Below the pieces are notes generated by a model, which saw nothing but the letters and a program-made list of their open reading frames with translations, was not told the origin of the DNA and did not search any database. A program made the position numbers and the translations under genes. A stretch of DNA of 64,000 nt from Eustoma russellianum (Eukaryota > Streptophyta > Magnoliopsida > Gentianales > Gentianaceae), in NCBI GenBank assembly GCA_036186865.1, contig AP025048.1, positions 27,966,743 through 28,030,742 on the forward strand. The letters are read 5' to 3'. Of this stretch, positions 32,817 through 44,315 are shown piece after piece. Within the stretch, counting starts at the first letter, position 1; each line of letters starts with the position of its first letter.

Positions 32817-35118
32817 TTACAAAGACTTTTGCGTAGTAGGCTTAAGTCCTATTTCGTTTGTCAATTTTGACATCTGATCTCTAGGCAAGCCTTTTGTAAG
32901 CGGATCCACAAGATTCTCCTTTGATGTTATGTACGTAATGGAAATCATGCCATTAGAGATTAATTGCTTAATGGAATTATGTCTCCAACGTATATGTCGT
33001 GACTTACTATTGTAGATGCTGCTTTGTGCCCTTCCTTTAGCAGACTGGCTATCACAGTGTATGCTGATAGGAGCGATTGGCTTAGGCCAACATGGAACAT
33101 CTTCTAGGAAATTTCGAAGCCATTCAGCCTCTTCTCTAGCCTTATCTAGTGATATAAACTCGGCTTCCATAGTGGACCGAGCTATGCACGTTTGTTTTGT
33201 GGACTTCCATGACACAGTACCACCATCAACAGTGAATAGGTATCCACTGGTGGACTTAGAGTCCTTGCTATCTGATATCCAATTTGCATCACAGTATCCT
33301 TCCAATATTGCTGGATATCTTGTATAGTGTAATCCAAGGTTCATTGTGTACTTCAGGTACCTCATCACTCTATTTAGAGCTTTCCAATGATCTTCACTTG
33401 GATTACTCGTAAACCTATTCAATTTGTTTACTGAACAGGCTAAGTCTGGTATTGTACAGTTTCTTATGTACATCAGACTTCTAATTCCCTGTGAGTACTT
33501 CAACTGAGATATAGGTTCACCTCGGTTCTTTCTTAAGTGTATACTTAAGTCTAGTGGGGTCTTTATTTGTTTTGTATCAATCATATTGAATCGTTTGAGA
33601 ACAGATTCAATATAATGAGTTGTGACATAACGAGGCCTTCAGTTATCCGAGAAATTTTAATTCCTAAAATAACATTGGCACCCCCATATCTTTGATATCA
33701 AAATTTCGTGTTAACATCTTCTTGACATTCAAGATAATGTCACGAGTACTGCTCATGATGAGCATGTCGTCTACATATAGACATACTATCACATAGCTGT
33801 CTTGTGTGTTCTTGATGTACACACACTTGTCACACTCGTTGATCCTGAAGCCATTTAACAACATTGCCTCATCAAACTTCAAATATCATTGTTTCGGTGC
33901 TTGTTTAAGTCCGTACAAAGACTTAACAAGTTTACACACCTTTTTCTCTTGTCTTGGTACAGCAAACTCTTCAGGTTGCTCCATATAAATTTCTTCTTCT
34001 AACTCACCGTTCAGGAAGGCAGTCTTCACATCCATCTGATGGATTTCTAAGTCGTAGAGTGCAGCGATAGTATCTAGCATCCTCGTTGAAGTGATCCTAG
34101 TTACCGGTGAGTAGGTATCAAAAAAGTCAAAGCCTTCCTTTTGTCGATAGCCTTTAGCTACCAACCGGGCCTTTGTACTTGTCAATAGACCCATCCGATT
34201 TCAGCTTTTTGTTAAAGATCCACTTGCATCCAAGTGGTTTACTTCCTGGTTGAAGATCAACCAGCTCCCAAGTGTGATTTTGAAGAATCGATTCTATTTC
34301 ATGGTTTACTGCCTCTTTCGAAAAGGGAGCTTCTGAAGTCGACATAACCTCAGAAAAGGTTCTTGGATTGTTTTCAACCAAGTATGTAAGATAATCTGGT
34401 CCAAAGGACGTTAGTATTCGGGCTCATTTGCTTTGATGCGGTTCCTCAATTTCTAGAGGGGTCGTCTCACGCACTTGCTTACTAGTTCTTGTTTCTTCGT
34501 TGTTTTGTCTTTCTTTGGAAAGACATCTTCAAAGAACACTGCATTTCTTGATTCTATGACAACATTCTCATGTATGTCAAGAATGTCCGACTTGTGCACC
34601 AAGAATTGATATGCACTACTGTTAGTTGCATATCCTATGAATATGCAATTAATTATTTTAGGCCCAATTCTTACTTGTCTTGGTTTGGGTACTGCAATAT
34701 TCGCCAGACACCCCCACACTTTCAAGCATTTGTAACTAGGCTTATGGCCTTTCCAGAGCTCGTATGGTGTTTCATCCATCTTCTTAGATGGAATTCTATT
34801 TAAAATGTCGTTGGCTGAGAGAATTGCTTCCCCCCACAAATTCTGAGGTAAACTCGAACTTATCAACATAGCATTCATCATCTCTTTTAGAGTACAGTTT
34901 TTGTGTTCAGCAATACCATTCGATTGAGGTGAATATGGTGCAGTTGTTTGATGAATAATGTCATATTCTGAACAGAATTCATTAAACGGTGTATCATATT
35001 CGCCACCTCTATCACTACGAATTGTCTTAATTCGTTTGCTAAGTTGATTCTCAACTTTATTTTTATAGTCCTTGAAAGCATCAAGGGCCTCGTCTTTGCT
35101 TCTTAGCAAATAAACATA
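32817..35118 (-). pseudogene. element F integrase C-part, RT and RNase H, broken
   Basis: In sense order: integrase catalytic remainder 35109-34453 with IRSDRGGEY and QSNGIAEHKN (second Asp and Glu of the DDE triad) and the GYATNSSAYQFLVH region; RT 34381-33664 with WELVDLQPGSKPLGCKWIF, ARLVAKGYRQKEGFDFFDTYSPV, KTAFLNGELEEEIYM and YVDDMLIMSS; RNase H 33584-32817 with CDANWISDSKDSKSTSGYLF, ARSTMEAEFIS and HCDSQSA. Frameshifts separate RT pieces at about 34154-34194, 33882-33886 and 33585-33680 (the last near a GGGGG run), so no full polyprotein is made. Confidence 0.9.
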
Positions 35119-35123
35119 ACATT
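35119..35123. repeat. target-site duplication of element C, left (ACATT)
   Basis: ACATT precedes the C LTR and ACAGT follows it (46717-46721): a 5-base duplication with one later substitution. Both sit in the F integrase frame; removing C restores the reading order TRYC then YVYLLRSK. Confidence 0.75.
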
Positions 35124-35227
35124 TGTTGAGAAATATGTTTGGATAATTTTCAAAGTCATGATTTTAAGTGGTGAATACTTAAAAATTTCACACATGGTAT
35201 TATATGTGGTTAAAAGTTGAAAAAGTT

Positions 35228-35478
35228 GACATCGATCTCTCAGGTTGTTGCACATCGATCGATCTATGTACATAGATCTCTCACATCGATCGATCTATGT
35301 AAGGCAGTGAAAGTTCAAGACCTTACTGTGAGACATCGATCTCTAAACCTGAGACACATTGATCGATCTATGTATATGGAACCCTCACTTCGATCGATCG
35401 ATGTAGGTCAGAGACAAAACCTGAACCTTTCTGTGAGACAACGATCTCTGAAGCTAAGGCACTTCAATCGATCGATGT
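35228..35478. repeat. CGATCG array in element C 5' LTR
   Basis: Three units of about 105 bp: GACATCGATCTCTCAG-type box, CACATCGATCGATCTATGT palindrome, a CCCTCACTTCGATCGATCG box, and ACCTGAACCTTTCTGTGA-type spacer. It lies in U3, about 1.5 kb upstream of the TATA box. Confidence 0.9.
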
Positions 35479-36734
35479 TTAGGGTTTTTAGAAATAATTT
35501 TCTAAAATCTGTTAAAATTGTTTTTTTCATTGGTATATGATTTATACATGCTCATTATGTGAATCTTATGTGATTTTGATGATTTTAAATGTATTGTGAC
35601 TAACGTGCCTTGGAAGTTTCTACAACTTACCAAAAAGGGCAAAATTAGTATTTTGAGTTTTGTAGGAACGTCACATGGTGAAAATATTTCAAGGATGTAT
35701 TCTTATACTATTTATCATGACAAAGGTGATATCATAATTATTTCTGACCATCCGGGTCATTTCTGGAGTTTTCATATACCAGGGGTATTTTGGTCATTTC
35801 ACCCCCGAGGGTATTTTTGGTATTTTCACTCAAGGAATCTCTTGAGCATATTATTATCTTCATTCTGGAGCTGATTTATTATTAATTTGAAGATGATATG
35901 GTGATTCTTTGTTTTATTCTCTCAAATGATGATATTGTTGACTATAGCTGGATATGTGACGATTTGAGATGTCACATTCTATTTTTTTTCTTGAAGACAC
36001 TCTTTTATATGTTATTAGAGGTTATTATTCATCATTATTCAGAGTTTTTCAATGTGCAGAAATGATCTCAACATATAAGAAGAAATATTGAGAATTTTGG
36101 TGTTACACGTTGACATAATCTTGTCAACTATTATCTATTGATTTCTTCTTTAAAAATCTGAGTTGCTACACATATATGTATGTCTGAAAATGTGATTAAT
36201 CAGGTGGATATGATGTGGTATTCATTTTATGAGTTGGTGACAAATGGACAAATCAAAAAGGAGCTAGTTGGCAAAAATTGCCAACTTGGAAATTTTCAAA
36301 TGTAGCCAAACGGCTACTTGGTCATCATGGATATTTTTCAGCAGATTTTTGAAGTCAAATGAAGACTTCACATATCCTATTATTATTCTTGAAGTTGAAG
36401 ATATTTTGGTGGTATTATCCTCTCTTATTATTTACATGTTGATAAAGATTATTCTGGAGATAATATGAAAGGTAGCCAACGGCTACTTGATGGATTTTGG
36501 AGCTGAATTTTGAGTTTGAATTCTTCAACATTCACATGTCCTATGTTTATGCCAAGAAGTTGAGGTATTTTCTTCTCCATATTATCTACATTTGGCAAAG
36601 GTTAAATGAGACAATCCAAGGTGTATTTTCGGCCAACATCATTGTGCCAAGGTGGACCAATCATTTTGTCTTATTTTGCCAAGTGTACAAGGTCAACCAA
36701 TGATGAGAAGACACTTGGACTTGATGATGAAGAT

Positions 36735-36744
36735 GGTGACACAT
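36735..36744. repeat. target-site duplication of the MITE, left (GGTGACACAT)
   Basis: GGTGACACAT here and at 36934-36943. The 3' LTR of C has a single copy of this word (about 45580), which is the uninserted site. Confidence 0.93.
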
Positions 36745-36933
36745 CGGATGAGATCTGAGGAGGAAGAATATGAGGTAGAATATGAGGCCTCCAATCACGC
36801 GACGCCACGTGTACAAAAGGACTTTTTTTAAAAAAGAAAAAAAAGTAAACAGTGGGCCCTTTTGTACACGTGGCGTCGCGTGATTGGAGGCCTCATATTC
36901 TACCTTATATTCTTCCTCCTCGGATCTCATCCG
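36745..36933. mobile_element. 189-bp inverted-repeat MITE, Mutator-like
   Basis: Almost the whole element is two arms of about 75 bases, beginning CGGATGAGATC and continuing through GAGGAGGAAGAATAT, AGGTAGAATATGAGGCCTCC and ACGCGACGCCACGTGTAC, with only a couple of mismatches between the arms. The centre is a T/A-rich spacer (about 36825-36855). The flanking duplication is 9 or 10 bases, depending on where one G is assigned; that length and the long terminal inverted repeats point to the Mutator superfamily. It has no coding capacity, so it was mobilised by a transposase elsewhere. It inserted after C did. Confidence 0.9.
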
Positions 36934-36943
36934 GGTGACACAT
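36934..36943. repeat. target-site duplication of the MITE, right (GGTGACACAT)
   Basis: Exact match to 36735-36744. Confidence 0.93.
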
Positions 36944-36975
36944 GTGCATTCTTATCTTCAAGGATCAATTCACAC

Positions 36976-36984
36976 TATAAATAG
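36976..36984 (+). promoter_or_regulatory. TATA box of element C 5' LTR
   Basis: CACACTATAAATAGAAGC, conserved as TATAAATAG at 45622-45630 in the 3' LTR. The MITE ends only 42 bases upstream, so it separates the core promoter from most of U3. Confidence 0.75.
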
Positions 36985-38071
36985 AAGCAATGGTGAAGAA
37001 TATGAAACACACTTGAAGCTTACAAGCATTTGTTGAATTGTCTAGCTATCATCTTCTTGTTGTTGTTGTTCTTGTTACATTCTTTCTAGCTAAGGTGTTC
37101 TTGTTGTTTTTTGTGGAGCTACAAGCCTCTTGAGCTTCATTTGTAAGATTGATTATCTATTCTTATAAGGCTATATCAATAGGTTATAGAGGTGTTGCAA
37201 CTAAGTGTTGCTTAGAAGGTGCTCATCCAAGTCTTGAGTAGGGTTGGTGTATAACGCAAGGATCAAGCTTGGTTCTTGTTGTAAGGTGATTCATTTAATA
37301 GTGAAATCCAAGGAAAGGTGTTCCTTGGGACTGGAGTAGGTCACATTGACCGAACCAGGATAAATCTTCGGTGTTCTTGTCTTGTTTCTTCATTTCTGTT
37401 TTCTGCCCGTTTTTACTGCAGTTTTCACACAATTTCTCACAATTTGAACAAATAGCTAAACACTTTCAAAATTTGTGATTTCTGGTGGAGTTAAACTTTA
37501 GACTGTTAGCTTTCATTTGCAATAAGAATCTCTTGATTTGGGCAAGGGAAAGTTAGCCTTTCAGTCTTTGCAAGATAACTGCTCCAATCTGGCTGCAATC
37601 TGACCAGTTTTGATAAAACTTAAATTCTGTATTTATCAAGAATTGTTTAAGGTCAGGGCCTTTTGGAAACTTCATCTACACATACTAAGGAGTGTTTTGA
37701 TATAAAGATCAACCTGTTTGGTTGAGTACTCGAAGAGAAACACTATTTTCAAAATCAGCAACATTCTGTCCAATTCTGTCTAAATTGACCATCTTAATCG
37801 TTTTATTTGTTTGAAGGGTCAAACGATCTTATTTTTGTCTGATTTTTGGAAAGACTCTTGTTAACTCATTGAAGTTAAATTCTGGAAAGTTTCATAATTT
37901 TTTGAGTTGTGTACAAAAATTTGAATTTTTCAAAAACGGGTTCTGAATCTGAGGCAGTTTCAGATTCTGTTTTCAAGGGGATTTATACAAAGGGTTGTAG
38001 TGTAATTTCCGCTAACCACTATTCACCCCCTCCCCTCTAGTGGTGTTTATGCAGGTGCACGGTCCAACAAT

Positions 38072-38083
38072 TGGTATCCGAGC
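38072..38083 (+). promoter_or_regulatory. primer-binding site of element C (tRNA-iMet, one mismatch)
   Basis: TGGTATCCGAGC begins two bases after the 5' LTR; the usual initiator-Met complement is TGGTATCAGAGC. A single A to C change is present. Confidence 0.8.
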
Positions 38084-38191
38084 AAGGTCTACACCACTCA
38101 AAGAAACAAGATTCAACACCATACGAACAATACAAGGCCAAGAAACAACAATTCATTATATACTGCTTGTCTCAAATCCAAGGTACATACA

Positions 38192-40344
38192 ATGGCTATT
38201 GTTTCTCACAAAGGTGAGTTGGAAGGTATGTCTACACAACGTCCTCCTCTTTTTAATGGCAATAATTTTATTCATTGAAAACTAAGAATGAGGCTATTCT
38301 TAATGGCTATAGACATCGATTTATGGTCTATAGTTGAAGATGGGCCGTACATTCCAATGAAAGTTGTACAAGTTAGTGGAGTCACATAAGAGGTTGAAAA
38401 GTATAAAAGTGAATGGTCATCAGAAGATAAAAAGAAAATGTCCATGAATGCTAAAGCTATGCAATTACTTTTGAATGGACTTACAACTTTTGAAGCAGGA
38501 TATGTGTCAAATTGCACAAGTGCACACGATATGTGGAAATCACTTGTATTAAAGCATGAAGGTATCAGTGGTGTTAAAGAATCAAAAATAAACATGCTTA
38601 TGACTGAATTATAGTTTTCAAAATGTTGCCAAACGGATTCATAACATCTATGGATTTGAGGATTACTAACATTTTTAATGCCCTTGAAGCTTTAGGAAAA
38701 TCATTCACAAACAATGAAAAAGTTCAAAAGGTGCTACGAAGCCTTGCTGCTGAATGGGATCCAAAGGTGACTGCAATCGAGGAGACAAAGTCAATCACTA
38801 AGATGGATGAATTGATCGGGTCTCTTAAAGTCTATGAGGTAAAACTAAATCAACGGAAGTCCGAGTCATCTAAATCATCAAGTAAGTCAATAGCTTTCAA
38901 AACAACTGAAATACATACAAATAATGATGATAGTAATAGTGACACTGAATTAGATGATGACTTGATATTAATAGCGAGAAAACCTAGAAAGTTTTTCAAA
39001 CGTCCCAATAGGAATAGACAATGTTCTTCTTCTTCTTCTTCTCAACCTAGGAAAAATAACACAAACAAATGGTATAATAAAGAGTTAGAGTGTTATGAAT
39101 GCGGTCAAAAAGGACATATTTCATATGATTGTTCAACAAAGAAAAATAATAATAATAACAACAATAATAAACAAGTCAAGGACAACGAAGCACAAGCGAC
39201 TAAGGCAAAGGAGTCTAAGACAAGGAAAGGGAAACGAGCAATGAAGGTGAGCACATGGAGCGACTCATCCGACTCAGAATCCGAAACTGAGGAAGCTCAA
39301 GTCTGCTTCGTATCAAATGAGGTAAGTTCTTCATCTGAGAGTGATTCTGAAAATAAAATGACATTTGATGAAATGTATGAAGAATTTTTAAAAATGATTG
39401 CTCACTGTAAGAGGATCTCTAAAGAAAAGAAGAAACTAATTGAAAAAAATGACAAGTTGAAGACGTCCAACTTGGAATTTTCCGATCAATTAGAATCTTT
39501 TAAACAAGAGTCTACTAATACTCTTGATTCTTTAGAGGATAAAATTGAATCACTTAGGAAAAATGAACAAAAGTTAAAAATGGAAAATAGTATGCTACAG
39601 TCTAAGTTAGAAAGCTGTGAAAATGAAATAGTGCAACTTAAGTCTTCTAAACTTACTTTAGAAAAAATGTTAGAACAATTTAAATCTGGTACAAATATGT
39701 TAGATACACTAATCTCATCACAAAAGTATGGAAATGATAAAACCGGCTTAGGCTATATAGAAGAAAATGTAAAAGTAGATAAAAAGACTAAGTTTGTCTC
39801 ATCTAGTACAAAGTTGCCGTATAATACAACAAAATCAACTTTGCCTGCTACATTTTCTTCTACACATTCTTCTACTTATATCAAGGCAAAAATACAACAT
39901 ACACCCACAAATATACACACGCATAAATATACATCTAGGCCGAATTTTGCATCTAGACAACCTAGAAATTATGCATATATATATAAGAATACAACTAGAA
40001 AGAATAAAATGTATCCAACTTATTATGAACCTAAGTATAGGCAACACTCATACAAGTCTTATAGAAATGCCTATGAACACACTTATATAGCGCCATTCAA
40101 GAAACAAAATCGCATGCCTTATACACATTATAGAAATCGTCCATCAAATAATGATTATCAACCATGGCGTAACGTGTATAACAATGCATCTTCACTTATG
40201 TGGAATGATCATCTATATGTTAATCCTTCTTATTTTCCAAATTATAATCATGCTAAAAATGTGCCTAAAAGGTATGTTCAAGCTTGGATACCTACGGGAT
40301 ATCTAAACAAGAATAGTGCCCCTAACATTCAAGGACCCAAATAA
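38192..40344 (+). pseudogene. element C gag, with stops and a frameshift
   Basis: Gag begins at ATG 38192 (MAIVSHKGELEGMSTQRPPLF). In the first 400 bases TGG has become TGA before KLRMRLF, a TAA follows GVT, and a one-base deletion lies near 38612-38625. The rest is a long open frame (38623-40344): capsid with SLAAEWDPKVTAIEE and MDELIGSLKVYE, an intact zinc knuckle CYECGQKGHISYDC (39091-39132), Ser/Asp/Glu-rich and coiled-coil segments, then a Tyr/Asn-rich tail. The frame ends in TAA at 40342-40344 but is in register with pol, so gag and pol were once one polyprotein. Confidence 0.9.
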
Positions 40345-43300
40345 AGGGTACCTAAAACTTTGTCTCCATTGTAGGAAAAACACAAGGAATGCAAGAAGGA
40401 GGCAAAGTCAAAGAATCTAAAAACCAAATGGTTTTTAGATAGTGGATGTTTGAGGCATATGACGGACAACCCCAAACTATTCACCGAGTTGGAACATATC
40501 AATAATGGAGGAAAAGTAACATTCGGTGATAACAACAAAGGACAAGTTGTTGGAAAAGGAACAATTGGGGACCTTAACACATTTCAAATACAAAATGTGT
40601 TGTTAGTAAGTAATCTCTCTTATAATTTATTAAGTATTTCTCAACTTATAGATTGCGGATATAATGTCTCTTTTCTTCCCAATTCTTGTGATATAATAAA
40701 TGAAAAAGGAGAAATAGTATTAAAAGGAAATAGAGATGGTGATATTCATACTCTTACCCTAGATAACATGTTAGATGCTAAGGTTAAGTGTCTAATATCA
40801 CATGACTTAGATGTGAATTTATGGCACAAAAGATTAGGCCATATAGGAATTTCAACAATTAAGAAATTATCTAAGAAGAATTTAATTAGAGGAATGCCTA
40901 AGTTAGACTTAGATAATTTTCAAATGTGTGAGACATGTATTAAAGGAAAACACATTAAAGAAACATTAAAACCGAAACATGAAGTGAGTACTAGTCATGT
41001 CCTAGAATTGCTTCACTTAGACTTATTTGGTCCATGTAGGACAAGAAGTCTAGGTAGACACTACTATGTGTGTGTCATAGTAGATGATTACTCACGCTAC
41101 ACATGGACATTGTTCTTAACACACAAAGACGATGCTCCATTAGCAATCGAAACTCTTATTAAGCAACATGAAAGTATTTACGAAGAAAATGTTAAAAGGA
41201 TTAGAAGTGATAGAGGTGGAGAATTTAAAAACAAAGATGTAATCAAATTTTGTGAACTAAATGGAATTAAACATGAATTCTCACCACCTAGAACACCACA
41301 ACTCGATGGAGTTGTTGAACGTAAAAATAGAACAATTCAAGAAGTTGCTAGGACAATACTTTGTGAAAATAAATTACCTAAATATTTATGGGCTGAAGCT
41401 GTTAGTTGTGCATGCTATATTATAAATAGGCTTACTATTAGAAAGAAATTAAATAAAACACCATATGAATTGCTAAACAATAGACAACCTAAGATAGATT
41501 ATCTTAAAGTATTTGGATGTAAATGTTTTGTTCTGAACACTAAGGATAATCTAGATAAATTTGAACAAAAGTCTATTGAATGCATATTTGTTGGGTATTC
41601 AATTAACTCAAGAGCATATAGGTGTTATAATCCTGCATCTAGAAAGATAATTGAATCCATACATGTAAAATTCAATGAAAATGCATGCTTTGAAGTTAGT
41701 GATAAAACTCAACATAAACCTGAGAATAATGTTGAAAATATGTTTGATGATGATATAATACTTGAGCCTGTACTTGATCATCTAGAACCAACTCCCCCTG
41801 AACAAGACATGCATGAACCCTTAGATGAAATAAATGAAGAAACTTTGCAATTAGAAGATAATACAACTAATGATCAAATTACATATAATAATGTTCACAC
41901 TAATGAAACATTTGAACAAGATGAGGGTGAACCTAGTCAATCTAGGAATTGGTGGCATCCTAGAGAACTAATCATTGGAGATCCAAGTGTTGGGGTTAGA
42001 ACACGTAGAAATATAAGTCAAATTGAAGGACATAGCTTAATCTCACAATTAGAACCGAAGAATGTAAAGGAAGCCTTAGGTGATATATCTTGGATAGATG
42101 CTATGCATGAGGAATTAAATCAATTCACGAGGAACAATATGTGGGACTTAGTACCTAAACCCAAAAACAAGTCTATAATAGGAACGAAATGGGTGTTTAG
42201 GAATAAAATGGATGAACAAGGAAAAATTACAAGAAATAAGGCTAGACTAGTCGCACAAGGTTATAATCAACAAGAAGGAATAGATTATGAAGAAACCTTT
42301 GCACCCGTTGCACGACTAGAAGCAATTAGATTGTTACTTGCGATTGCAAGTCTAAGAAATATTAAGCTCTTCCAAATGGATGTCAAGAGTGCATTCTTGA
42401 ATGGATACATCCAAGAAGAGGTGTTTGTCAAACAACCCCCTGGATTCGAAGATCCAAAGAATCCTAACCATGTTTACAAGCTTAAGAAAGCTCTATATGG
42501 TTTGAAACAAGCTCCAAGAGCTTGGTATGATAGATTTGCAAACTTTCTTATTGCAAATAATTATCAAAGGGGGACCATCGACAACACATTATATCTAAGA
42601 AGAAAAGATAATGACTTGTTAATAGTTCAAATATATGTAGACGATATTATCTTTGGTTCAACCAACCCTACCTTAGTAAAAGACTTCGAAGAGTGTATGA
42701 AGTCAGAATTTGAAATGTCAATGGTAGGAGAGTTGAATTACTTCTTAGGGCTTCAAATCAAACAAACCCCTCAAGGAATTCACATTAGCCAACTTAATAT
42801 GTCAATGATATGATTAAGAAGTTTGGCTTTGAAGAGTTGAAACTTACAACTACCCCCACGAGTGTTAGCACCAAACTAGATAAGGATGAAAATGGTAAAC
42901 CTTTTGATGACACACTTAATAGTTATATGATTCGATCACTGTTATACTTAATTGCATCAAGACTTGACATCATGTTTAGTGTATGTATGTGTGCTAGGTT
43001 TCAATCTTTTCCCAAGGTATCACATTACAATACGGTGAAAAAGATCTTTAGATATCTTAAACACACACCTCACTTAGGACCGTGGTATGATAGACACGCT
43101 AAGTTGGAATTACACGCATATAGTGATGCTGATTATGGTGGTTGCAAATTAGATAGAAAATCCACTAGTGGTACTTGTCAATTCATAGGAACCAACTTGA
43201 TCTCTTGGTTTTCTAAAAAGCAAGCTAGTGTAGCTCTTTCTACCACTGAAGCCGAGTATATTGCCTTAAGTTTATGTACTACCCAAAGTGCCGAGTATAT

Positions 43301-43625
43301 TGCCTTAAGTTTATGTACTACCCAAATACTTTTGCTTAAACAGCAACTTAGTGATTTTGGCATTAAAATGAATAAGATTCCAATTTTCTGCGATAGCACA
43401 AGTGCAATCAATCTTTCTCGGAATCCGGTGCTTCATTCTAAGGCCAAACACATTAAGGTGCGATACCACTTCCTTCGATATTATGTTCAAAATGAGGATA
43501 TAGTTATAAAACATATAAGAATTGATCATCAGATAGCTGACATCTTTACCAAACCCCTTAATCAAGCCACTTTTGAAAACTTACGACCCAAGTTAGGTAT
43601 GATGACTTACGATACCATTGTGTAG
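40345..43625 (+). pseudogene. element C pol: protease, integrase, RT, RNase H
   Basis: After TAA 40342-40344 and a TAG about 30 bases later, the same frame gives protease KWFLDSGCLRHMT (from about 40429), then the 787-codon frame 40450-42813: integrase zinc-binding HKRLGHIG...CETCIKGK, DDE residues in HLDLFGP, IRSDRGGEF and QLDGVVERKN, and RT with ARLVAQGYNQQEGIDYEETFAP, DVKSAFLNGYIQEEV and YVDDIIFGS. A one-base deletion near 42785-42800 shifts into the 42810-43625 frame, which carries the RT end and RNase H (SDADYGGCKLDRKSTSGTCQ, LSTTEAEYIAL, FCDSTSAINL) and finishes ADIFTKPLNQATF. Apart from the shift and a 39-bp duplication the catalytic motifs are intact. Confidence 0.93.
43251..43328 (+). 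repeat. 39-bp in-frame tandem duplication in RNase H of element C
   Basis: GCCGAGTATATTGCCTTAAG and the following 19 bases occur twice (43251-43289, and from 43290), giving AEYIALSLCTTQS and then AEYIALSLCTTQI. Elements D and E have a single copy. The first copy carries the catalytic Glu of the TEAEY motif. Confidence 0.92.
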
Positions 43626-43951
43626 TTTTATCTTTTGCATGATTTGCAAAATAAAAGGGGAGATAGAATAAGAACATGATTTCAGTTGGTAAGTCATGCT
43701 AAGTTTTTATAGAATAAGAACATGATTTGAGTTGGTAAGTCATGCTAAGTTTTTTGAGTTGGTAAGTTTCAAATGGTATAAATTGAGCATAGGTTAAGGG
43801 GGAGAATATAATTTGAGGGGGAGAGTATAAGTTGAGGGGGAGCATACTACTTAAAAGTTTGTTAAAAACAAAGTTTGATAAACAATTGGTTATAAGTTGT
43901 GACATTAAAATCATGTTAGGTTATTTTGAAAATCATCCAAAAGGGGGAGAA
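43626..43951 (+). other. element C 3' non-coding end, 46-bp duplication and polypurine tract
   Basis: Contains a 46-bp tandem duplication (43664-43709 and 43710-43755; AGAATAAGAACATGATTT, AAGTCATGCTAAGTTTTT), several GAGGGGGAG runs, and the polypurine tract AAAAGGGGGAGAA at 43939-43951 next to the LTR start. No envelope-like frame. Confidence 0.85.
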
Positions 43952-44064
43952 TGTTGAAAAATATGTTTGGATAATTTTCAAAGTCATGATTTTAAGTGTT
44001 GAATACTTAAAAATGTCACACATGGAGTTATATGTGGTTAAAAGTTGAAAAAGTTGAAAAAGTT

Positions 44065-44315
44065 GACATCGATCTCTCAGGTTGTTGCACATCGATCGAT
44101 CTATATACATAGATCTCTCACATCGATCGATCTATGTAAGGCAGTGAAAGTTCAAGACCTTACTGTGAGACATCGATCTCTAAACCTGAGACACATTGAT
44201 CGATCTATGTATATGGAACCCTCACTTCGATCGATCGATGTAGGTCAGAGACAAAACCTGAGCCTTTCTGTGAGACATCGATCTCTGAAGCTGAGGCACT
44301 TCGATCGATCGATGT
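44065..44315. repeat. CGATCG array in element C 3' LTR
   Basis: Same three-unit array as 35228-35478 with a few substitutions (for example GACATCGATCTCTGAAG where the 5' copy has GACAACGATCTCTGAAG). Confidence 0.9.

Larger units (their letters stand above)
35124..38069 (+). repeat. element C 5' LTR (2946 bp, contains a MITE)
   Basis: TGTTGAGAAATATGTTTGG start, GGTGCACGGTCCAACA end. Removing the 189-bp MITE and one 10-base duplication leaves 2747 bp, close to the 2765 bp of the other LTR. It contains the CGATCG array, TATAAATAG at 36976, and sequence shared with E. Confidence 0.92.

Noticed and set aside
33016..33327. Plus-strand 103-codon frame
   Set aside because: It is the shadow of the RNase H of element F on the minus strand.
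43626..43951. Possible envelope-like frame expected in SIRE-type elements
   Set aside because: Only about 330 bases lie between pol and the LTR, with no sizeable frame on the sense strand.
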